In this document: positions 58,000 through 64,000 of the stretch, in pieces
Layout: each line of letters begins with the position of its first letter
Position numbering within the stretch: the first letter of the stretch is position 1
Assembly: GCF_000179235.2 (NCBI RefSeq)
Contig: NZ_CP039373.1
Location: 2,638,554 to 2,702,553, forward strand
From: Synechococcus sp. CB0101
Lineage (GTDB): Bacteria; Cyanobacteriota; Cyanobacteriia; PCC-6307; Cyanobiaceae
Length of the DNA: 64,000 nucleotides
Direction of reading: 5' to 3'
The notes under the pieces: generated by a model
Told to the model about the DNA's origin: nothing
Databases searched by the model: none
Seen by the model: the letters and a program-made list of their open reading frames with translations, nothing else
Position numbers and translations under genes: made by a program

Positions 58000-59439
58000 T
58001 CAGGCCCGGTCATCGGCGGGGTTCACGCCAAGGGCCGCCACCAACGCCTCCGCCACCCCGCCGGCTTCCAGCAGCTGCAGATCCAGGCCCGCCGCCAGGC
58101 GCCCCAGACCACTGCCCTTGGGCACCACGGCCCGGCGGAAGCCCAATCGCGCTGATTCCTGCAGGCGCTGCTCCAGCTGTGCCACAGGCCGCAGCTGCCC
58201 GCCCAAGCCCAGCTCACCGATCAACACCGTGCCCGGCGGGAGGGTGAGATCGCGGTAGCTGGCCACCACCGCAGCAGCCACGCCGAGATCGGCTGCCGGC
58301 TCTTCCACCTCGAGGCCGCCAGCCACTGCCAGGTAGCAGTCGAAACGCGACAGCGGCAGGCCCAGGTGTTTCTCAAGCACCGCCAGGATCTGGTGGAGGC
58401 GATTGGTGCCGATGCCGGTGGCGGTGCGGCGCGGGCTGGAATAACTGGTGGTGCTCACCAGGGCCTGCAGCTCCACCACCAGGGGCCGGGTGCCTTCGCA
58501 GGCCACGATCGTGGCGGTGCCGGCGCTGGGTTCATCGCTGCCCAGAAACAGCTCACTGGGATTGAGCACCTGGGCCAGGCCCTGGCCGCGCATCTCAAAC
58601 ACCCCCAGCTCATGGGTGGCACCGAAGCGGTTCTTCACCGCCCGCAGGAGCCGGTGACTGGCGAAGCGATCACCTTCAAAGGTGAGCACCGCATCCACCA
58701 GGTGCTCCAACACCTTCGGGCCAGCGAGCATGCCTTCCTTGGTCACATGGCCCACAAGCAACAGGGCCGTGTCCTGCCGCTTCGCAATACGGGCCAGGGC
58801 CGCAGCGCACTCACGCACCTGGGCGACCGAGCCAGGGGCGCTACCGAGCTCACCGTCGTGAAGGGCCTGAATGCTGTCGATCACCGCTACCGCCGGTCGC
58901 AGGGCTTCCAACTCCTGCAGCACCAACTCCAAATCGGTTTCGGCCAACAGCTGCAGGCCAGAGCCACCCGCTTCTGGCGCAGGGAGCTCTTCTTGCTCCT
59001 CTGCCAGCCGCCGCCAGCGCAGCTTCACCTGCTGGGCCGATTCCTCAGCACTCACGTAAAGCACCGAATGGCGCGCTGCCATGGCCTGAGCGCTCTGCAG
59101 CAGCAAGGTGCTTTTGCCGATACCGGGGTCACCGCCCAAGAGCACCAGCGAACCGGGCACGAGGCCGCCACCGAGCACGCGATCCAGCTCGCCGTAGCCG
59201 CTGCCCAGGCGCTGCAGGGGCCGATCGCCCACGGCAGCAATCGGCTCAGAACGGCGCGGCGCAGCGGGGATGGCGGCTTCGGCCGGAGCAGCAACAGGCC
59301 GGCGGCGGCGGTTGTCGGTGGGGGTGGCCGTCTGCTCCACCAGGGTGTTCCAACTGCCGCAGCTGCTGCAGCGGCCAAAGAACTGGCGGGTCTGGGCTCC
59401 GCAGCTCTGGCAGACGTAAAGGCTGGTGGCGCGGGCCAA
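58000..59439 (-). CDS. radA: DNA repair protein RadA
   Basis: 479 residues, TTG start. N-terminal zinc finger CQSCGAQTRQFFGRCSSCG, RecA-like core with Walker A GGDPGIGKSTLLL, the RadA-specific KNRFG motif (VKNRFGATHELGVFEM), and a Lon-protease-like C-terminal domain (YLAVAGGLEVEEPAADLGVA). RadA is a branch-migration helicase in recombination. It is convergent with ycf3 (10-base gap) and divergent from rpaB. Confidence 0.95.
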   Translation of the reverse strand: MARATSLYVCQSCGAQTRQFFGRCSSCGSWNTLVEQTATPTDNRRRRPVAAPAEAAIPAAPRRSEPIAAVGDRPLQRLGSGYGELDRVLGGGLVPGSLVLLGGDPGIGKSTLLLQSAQAMAARHSVLYVSAEESAQQVKLRWRRLAEEQEELPAPEAGGSGLQLLAETDLELVLQELEALRPAVAVIDSIQALHDGELGSAPGSVAQVRECAAALARIAKRQDTALLLVGHVTKEGMLAGPKVLEHLVDAVLTFEGDRFASHRLLRAVKNRFGATHELGVFEMRGQGLAQVLNPSELFLGSDEPSAGTATIVACEGTRPLVVELQALVSTTSYSSPRRTATGIGTNRLHQILAVLEKHLGLPLSRFDCYLAVAGGLEVEEPAADLGVAAAVVASYRDLTLPPGTVLIGELGLGGQLRPVAQLEQRLQESARLGFRRAVVPKGSGLGRLAAGLDLQLLEAGGVAEALVAALGVNPADDRA

Positions 59440-59537
59440 AACGGTGTATGAAGAAAGGTGGCTGCCGCAGAACCCGGAGGCCTGCCGACCTTTTCAGTAG
59501 GTCGAACTACTTAACCCCGTCCACAACGAGTGGCGCA

Positions 59538-60299
59538 ATGACGGCCTCAACCGGCACAACTGCCTCCGCCGCCAAGGAAACGATCCTGGTGGTGGACGAC
59601 GAAGCCAGCATCCGCCGGATCCTGGAAACGCGGCTTTCGATGATCGGCTATCAGGTGGTGACCGCCTGCGACGGCCAGGAAGCGCTCGAGGCGTTCCGTC
59701 GCACCGATCCCGATCTGGTGGTGCTCGACGTGATGATGCCGAAGCTCGATGGCTACGGCGTCTGCCAGGAGCTGCGCAAGGAATCGGACGTGCCGATCGT
59801 GATGCTCACCGCCTTGGGCGACGTCGCTGACCGCATCACCGGCCTCGAACTCGGCGCCGACGACTACGTGGTGAAGCCGTTCAGCCCCAAAGAGCTGGAA
59901 GCCCGCATTCGCTGCGTGCTGCGCCGGGTTGAAAAAGACAGCGTGGCCGGCATCCCCAACTCCGGAGTGATCCAAGTGGGCGACCTGCGCATCGACACCA
60001 ATAAGCGGCAGGTATACCGCGGCGAGGAGCGTATTCGCCTCACCGGCATGGAGTTCAGCCTGCTGGAGCTGCTGGTGGGCCGCAGCGGTGAACCCTTCAG
60101 CCGCGGCGAAATCCTCAAGGAGGTGTGGGGCTACACGCCGGAGCGTCACGTGGATACCCGCGTGGTGGATGTTCATATCTCCCGCTTGCGCTCCAAACTG
60201 GAAGACGATCCGGCCAACCCCGAGCTGATCCTCACGGCCCGCGGCACCGGTTATCTGTTCCAACGCATCGTTGACGCCGTTGCCTCCGAAGCCCTCTGA
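59538..60299 (+). CDS. rpaB: Response regulator RpaB (high-light regulator)
   Basis: 253 residues from ATG 59538, OmpR family. Receiver: VVDDE, Asp in LVVLDVMMPKLDGYG, MLTALGDVADRI and VVKPFSPKE. The winged helix has RLTGMEFSLLELLVGRSGEP and DTRVVDVHISRLRSKLEDDP. RpaB is the essential partner of the NblS (Hik33) kinase and binds HLR1 sites at hli, psbA, psbD and PSI genes. Its 3' end overlaps the assumed plsX start. It diverges from radA across 98 bases. Confidence 0.93.
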   Translation: MTASTGTTASAAKETILVVDDEASIRRILETRLSMIGYQVVTACDGQEALEAFRRTDPDLVVLDVMMPKLDGYGVCQELRKESDVPIVMLTALGDVADRITGLELGADDYVVKPFSPKELEARIRCVLRRVEKDSVAGIPNSGVIQVGDLRIDTNKRQVYRGEERIRLTGMEFSLLELLVGRSGEPFSRGEILKEVWGYTPERHVDTRVVDVHISRLRSKLEDDPANPELILTARGTGYLFQRIVDAVASEAL

Positions 60300-61620
60300 C
60301 GCCCCAGGCCACGGCTCCAACCGCCGCGGCCAACCCCGCGCTATCCGTCGGCTGGTGATCTGGTATCGCCGCAATGCAGCGGTGACAAGCCTCGTTGGCA
60401 CCGCGACGGCCACGGCCAATGCCGCCGGTTCGATGGCAGGTTCTGTGGCTGGTAGCGCTGCCGGCGCCGCCGCTGGTGCGGCGAACACAGTGCTGCAACC
60501 GCTGGTGTTCGATCCCCTGCGGCGGCTGCAGCGGGGCGTGGGCGGCAGCGAAGGCACCCCGATCAACGATGCCGACCGCCTCTGGGTTGCCGTGGACGGC
60601 ATGGGCGGTGACTACGCCCCCGGGCCGATCCTGGAAGGCTGCCTGCGGGCCGTGCGGCTGCTGCCGCTGCGGGTGAAATTCGTGGCGGAAGCGGAAGCCG
60701 TGGCCGCCGCCGTGGCCGAACTTGATTTAGCCGACGAGCTGCGGAGCGCCCAGCAAGAGGGCCTGCTGGAGCTGGTGCCCAGCGGTGTGTCGGTGGGCAT
60801 GGATGAAGAGGCCACCGTGGTGCGCAAGAAGCGCGACGCCAGCATCAACGTGGCGATGGATCTGGTGAAGGCTGGCGAAGCCACGGCCGTGTACTCCGCT
60901 GGCAACTCCGGAGCTGTGATGGCCTCGGCGATCTTCCGGCTCGGGCGGCTCAAGGGGATCGATCGCCCCGCCATCGGTGCCCTGTTTCCCACCAAAGATC
61001 CTGAGCAGCAGGTGCTGGTGCTGGATGTGGGCGCCAACATGGATGCCAAGCCGGCCTACCTGCACCAGTGGGCCCTGCTCGGCAACATCTACAGCCGCGA
61101 TGTGCTGCAGGTGAGCCAGCCGCGCATCGGCCTGCTCAACATCGGCGAAGAGGAGTGCAAGGGCAACGACCTAGCCCTGCGCACCTATGCGCTGATGGCG
61201 GCGGAAACCCGCTTTCAGTTCGCCGGCAACTGCGAAGGCCGCGACGTGCTCTCCGGCGACTTCGACGTGGTGGTGTGCGACGGCTTCACCGGCAACGTGT
61301 TGCTCAAGTTCCTCGAGAGCGTGGGCAGCGTGCTGCTGGATGTGCTCAAGGCGGAACTGCCCCGGGGCCGCCGCGGCAAGGTGGGATCCGCCTTCTTGAT
61401 GAGCAACCTGCGCCGCATCAAAAAGCGCCTGGATCACGCTGAGCACGGCGGTGCGCTGTTGCTCGGCGTGAATGGCGTTTGTGTGATCGGCCATGGCAGC
61501 AGCAAGGCCCTATCGGTGGTGAGCGCCTTGCGCATCGCCCACTCGGCCGCCAACCACGGCGTGATGGAGGATCTGCAGCGCCTCAGCGAGAGCGAGAGCC
61601 CTGCCGTGGCCTGTGGTTGA
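60271..61620 (+). CDS. plsX: Phosphate acyltransferase PlsX with glycine-zipper N-terminal extension
   Basis: 449 residues if TTG 60271 is the start; GTG 60355 (421 residues) is an alternative. The PlsX catalytic part begins near residue 103 (LWVAVDGMGGDYAPGPILEG) and includes KKRDASINVAMDLVKAGEA, SAGNSGAVMASAIFRLGR, and FDVVVCDGFTGNVLLKFLE. It makes acyl-phosphate from acyl-ACP. The extension has basic IRRLVIWYRRN and then Gly at residues 53, 57, 61, 65 and 69, a perfect period-4 glycine zipper. It is first in the plsX-fabH-fabD-plsC group. Confidence 0.92.
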   Translation: MTPLPPKPSDAPGHGSNRRGQPRAIRRLVIWYRRNAAVTSLVGTATATANAAGSMAGSVAGSAAGAAAGAANTVLQPLVFDPLRRLQRGVGGSEGTPINDADRLWVAVDGMGGDYAPGPILEGCLRAVRLLPLRVKFVAEAEAVAAAVAELDLADELRSAQQEGLLELVPSGVSVGMDEEATVVRKKRDASINVAMDLVKAGEATAVYSAGNSGAVMASAIFRLGRLKGIDRPAIGALFPTKDPEQQVLVLDVGANMDAKPAYLHQWALLGNIYSRDVLQVSQPRIGLLNIGEEECKGNDLALRTYALMAAETRFQFAGNCEGRDVLSGDFDVVVCDGFTGNVLLKFLESVGSVLLDVLKAELPRGRRGKVGSAFLMSNLRRIKKRLDHAEHGGALLLGVNGVCVIGHGSSKALSVVSALRIAHSAANHGVMEDLQRLSESESPAVACG

Positions 61621-61675
61621 CTGACCGCACCGTTGGGCTGAACCGGTGGGGCTGGGCCAAATCAACAGCTGCGGC

Positions 61676-62668
61676 ATGGCCCTGGTGGGCTGCGGCAGCG
61701 CCGTTCCCGCCATCAGCGTCAGCAATCAGCAGCTGAGCGAGCGGGTCGACACGAGCGACGAATGGATCCGCACCCGCACCGGCATCGGGGCTCGTCATAT
61801 CTGCGCGGCTGATGAGCCGCTCACCGTGCTCGCCAGTCGCGCCGCCCAAGCGGCCCTGGAGCACGCGGGCTGGGCCCCCGAGGATCTGGATCTGATCCTG
61901 ATGGCCACCTCCAGCCCGGATGATCTATTCGGTACGGCTCCGCGGGTGCAGGGCGCCATCGGTGCCCGCAACGCCGTGGCCTTTGATCTCACCGCCGCCT
62001 GCAGCGGCTTTCTGTTTGCCCTGATCACCGCCGGTCAGTACCTGCGCGGCGGCGTCATGCGCCGGGCTCTGGTGATCGGCGCCGATCAACTGAGCCGCTG
62101 GGTGGACTGGGATGACCGCACCACCTGCGTGCTGTTCGGCGATGGTGCTGCCGCTGTGGCCGTGGAAGCCTGCCCGGCAGAGCAGGACGGCCTGCTGGGC
62201 TTCCGCATGCACTCCGATGGCAGCCGCAACGGCTGCCTCACCCTCGCCCAGACTGATACCCACACCGACGTGCTCGGTGGCGTGCGCGCCCAGGTGGGCG
62301 GCTTTGCACCGCTGCGCATGAACGGCCAGGAGGTGTACAAGTTCGCGGTGCGGGAAGTGCCGGCAGTGCTCAAGGAACTGCTGGAGAGCACCGGCACCCC
62401 GGCCTCCGATCTGAACTGGCTGCTGTTGCATCAAGCCAACCAGCGCATCCTCGATGCCGTGGCCGATCGCTTCGCCATCCCCCACGAGCGGGTGCTCAGC
62501 AATCTGGCCAGCTACGGCAATACCTCCGCCGCCACGATTCCGTTGATGCTCGATGAGGCGGTGAAGGATGGTCGGGTCAAACCCGGAGACCTGATCGCCA
62601 GCAGCGGCTTTGGCGCTGGCTTGAGCTGGGGCGGCGCCCTGTTGCGCTGGGCTGGCCCTCAGGGCTGA
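61676..62668 (+). CDS. fabH: 3-oxoacyl-ACP synthase III
   Basis: 330 residues from ATG 61676 (GTG 61646 would add 10). The catalytic triad is visible: Cys in DLTAACSGF, His in LLLHQANQRI and Asn in SYGNTSAATIPL. The RVDTSDEWIRTRTGI segment is a KAS III signature. It condenses acetyl-CoA with malonyl-ACP to start fatty-acid synthesis. It is between plsX and fabD. Confidence 0.96.
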   Translation: MALVGCGSAVPAISVSNQQLSERVDTSDEWIRTRTGIGARHICAADEPLTVLASRAAQAALEHAGWAPEDLDLILMATSSPDDLFGTAPRVQGAIGARNAVAFDLTAACSGFLFALITAGQYLRGGVMRRALVIGADQLSRWVDWDDRTTCVLFGDGAAAVAVEACPAEQDGLLGFRMHSDGSRNGCLTLAQTDTHTDVLGGVRAQVGGFAPLRMNGQEVYKFAVREVPAVLKELLESTGTPASDLNWLLLHQANQRILDAVADRFAIPHERVLSNLASYGNTSAATIPLMLDEAVKDGRVKPGDLIASSGFGAGLSWGGALLRWAGPQG

Positions 62669-62728
62669 GGCGACAGGGATTTCAGCCCCGCCGCGTAATC
62701 TCCCCCCGACAGTGCAACGCGAGCGGCC

Positions 62729-63619
62729 ATGGGTATCGCCTGGGTGTTTCCCGGACAGGGCTCACAGAAGCTGGGCATGGCCGCCGGGGTGCTCGAGCTG
62801 CCAGGCGGCCGCGAGCGCTTCGCCGCCGCTTCGGAGCTGCTGGGGCGTGATCTGCTCGCCATCTGCGCCGGTGAGGCCGAGGGCGAACTGAGCGATCTCA
62901 ACGACACTCGCAACACCCAGCCAGCGCTGTTCGTGATCGAGAGCCTGCTGGTGGATGGCCTCAAGGCCCAGGGCCGCAGCGCCGATCGGGTGGCAGGGCA
63001 CAGCCTGGGTGAACTGGTGGCCCTCTATGCCGCGGGCGTGTTTGACGTGAACACGGGGCTGCAGCTGATGAAAACCCGCAGCGAGCTGATGGCCGCCGCC
63101 GGGGGCGGCGCCATGACCGCCGTGATGGGCTTCGATCGCGCCGAACTCGATCAGTTGGTGGGCGCCACCGAAGGGGTGGTGATCGCCAACGACAACAGCA
63201 GCGCCCAGGTGGTGCTCTCCGGCAGCCCCGAAGCAGTGGCAGCCGTGAGCGGCCAACTGAAGTGCAAGCGCGCCATCCCTCTGGCCGTGAGCGGCGCCTT
63301 CCACTCGCCCTTCATGCAAAGCGCAGCCGATGCCTTTGCGACGGCACTGGAGGCTGTGCCCTTCAACGATGCGGCGATTCCGGTGCTGAGCAACACCGAT
63401 CCCACCCCTGAAACCAGCGGTGCGGCCCTCAAGCAGCGGCTGCGCAGCCAGATGACCACCGGCGTGCGCTGGCGCGAAACGATGGAGGCCTTCAGCAGCA
63501 GCGGGATCGACACCGCCGTGGAGATCGGCCCCGGCAACGTGCTGAGCGGCCTGATCAAGCGCAGCTGCGAAGGGATCACCACCGCCCAGATCAGCGGCGC
63601 TGCCGACCTGGCGCTGTGA
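62729..63619 (+). CDS. fabD: Malonyl-CoA:ACP transacylase
   Basis: 296 residues. N-terminal GIAWVFPGQGSQKLGMA, nucleophilic Ser in AGHSLGELVALYAAG, His in SGAFHSPFM and the oxyanion Gln in the first motif. It loads malonyl groups on ACP. Its TGA overlaps the GTG of plsC (GTGA). Confidence 0.97.
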   Translation: MGIAWVFPGQGSQKLGMAAGVLELPGGRERFAAASELLGRDLLAICAGEAEGELSDLNDTRNTQPALFVIESLLVDGLKAQGRSADRVAGHSLGELVALYAAGVFDVNTGLQLMKTRSELMAAAGGGAMTAVMGFDRAELDQLVGATEGVVIANDNSSAQVVLSGSPEAVAAVSGQLKCKRAIPLAVSGAFHSPFMQSAADAFATALEAVPFNDAAIPVLSNTDPTPETSGAALKQRLRSQMTTGVRWRETMEAFSSSGIDTAVEIGPGNVLSGLIKRSCEGITTAQISGAADLAL

Positions 63620-64000
63620 GCGACATCACCCCGCGGCCGGGCAGCCGGCCGGTGAATGCGGTGAAACGGGTGCTGCGCCGCCGGCGCAAGCCCGCGGAGC
63701 CGCCGGCATTGCTGCGCACGCCGAAGCCAAGCCTCACCTACCGGCTGGTGAGCTACCTGCTGGTGTTCCCGATCTACCGGCTGCTGTTCCGCGGCCGCAC
63801 CGCCGGCAACGCCAATGTTCCCCATGAAGGGGCACTGGTGGTGGTGGCCAACCATGGCTCCCATCTCGACCCGCCCCTGCTGGGCCATGCCCTCGGGCGC
63901 CCGGTGGCCTTCATGGCCAAGGCCGAGCTGTTTCGGATCCCTCTGCTGGGGCCGATCATCCGCGCCTGCGGCGCCTACCCCGTGGCCCGCGGTGCCAGCG
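63616..64000 (+). CDS. plsC: 1-acyl-sn-glycerol-3-phosphate acyltransferase (partial, N-terminal part)
   Basis: GTG start overlapping the fabD stop by 4 bases; 128 codons are visible before the window ends. After a basic N-terminus (RRRRKPAEPP) it has a hydrophobic segment (RLVSYLLVFPIYRLLF) and the catalytic NHxxxxD motif in VVVANHGSHLDPPLLG, then FMAKAELFRIPLLGPIIRACG. It makes phosphatidic acid from lysophosphatidic acid, completing the route begun by PlsX. Confidence 0.93.
   Translation, partial: MSDITPRPGSRPVNAVKRVLRRRRKPAEPPALLRTPKPSLTYRLVSYLLVFPIYRLLFRGRTAGNANVPHEGALVVVANHGSHLDPPLLGHALGRPVAFMAKAELFRIPLLGPIIRACGAYPVARGAS

Overview
The window is a GC-rich (outside the rRNA operon), gene-dense chromosome segment of a unicellular picocyanobacterium of the Synechococcus/Cyanobium type. 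This follows from the photosynthesis genes petB, petD, psbD, ycf3, ctpA and an hli gene, from the response regulators RpaA and RpaB, and from an rrn operon carrying tRNA-Ile and tRNA-Ala. Many intergenic gaps are short, many genes overlap by 1 to 14 bases, and several starts are GTG or TTG. No insertion sequence, prophage or CRISPR array is visible. Species-level placement cannot be made by eye.

Layout. Positions 1-6511 (minus) hold two successive membrane-fusion-protein plus RND-permease pairs; the last permease runs off the left edge. Positions 6561-19405 are mostly single housekeeping genes: a RarA fusion, two secreted DUF1400-like paralogs, a phosphopantetheinyl transferase, PrxQ, CoaX, CysH, a type II NADH dehydrogenase, HflX, a 1-Cys peroxiredoxin with a broken 3' end, AnmK and a Nif11-like small protein. 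Positions 19510-30510 carry an ABC-F ATPase, an HtrA protease, HrpB, a high-light-inducible protein, XseA/XseB and several small membrane proteins. Positions 30570-36778 are the rRNA operon on the minus strand (16S, tRNA-Ile, tRNA-Ala, 23S, 5S, terminator), with its promoter and a repeated leader next to a divergent GH100 invertase.

Positions 38388-46563 carry petBD, then ctpA, an HD hydrolase and minC, and then minD, minE and a small LuxR-type HTH gene. A chromate-transporter pair and a phospholipase-D-like gene on the opposite strand sit between minC and minD. After tRNA-Thr come two convergent DUF2079 membrane-protein paralogs, then a monocistronic psbD without psbC. Positions 51239-60299 hold UPF0367, an orphan CbiO-like ATPase, tRNA-Asn, rpaA, holB-tmk-copper ATPase, ycf3, radA and rpaB. 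Positions 60271-64000 are a lipid operon, plsX-fabH-fabD-plsC; plsC runs off the right edge.

How the parts work together. The window joins photosystem biogenesis (PsbD, CtpA, Ycf3, copper ATPase, petBD, HLIP) with the light and clock regulators RpaA and RpaB, peroxide defence, cell-division placement (MinCDE) and entry into membrane-lipid synthesis. The main points for a second look are: a one-base shortage in a C-run that removes the stop of the 1-Cys peroxiredoxin; a glycine-zipper extension on PlsX; intrinsic terminators placed directly against the next start codon; the interrupted min cluster; the stand-alone secreted DUF1400-like pair; and promoter-proximal repeats upstream of rrn.
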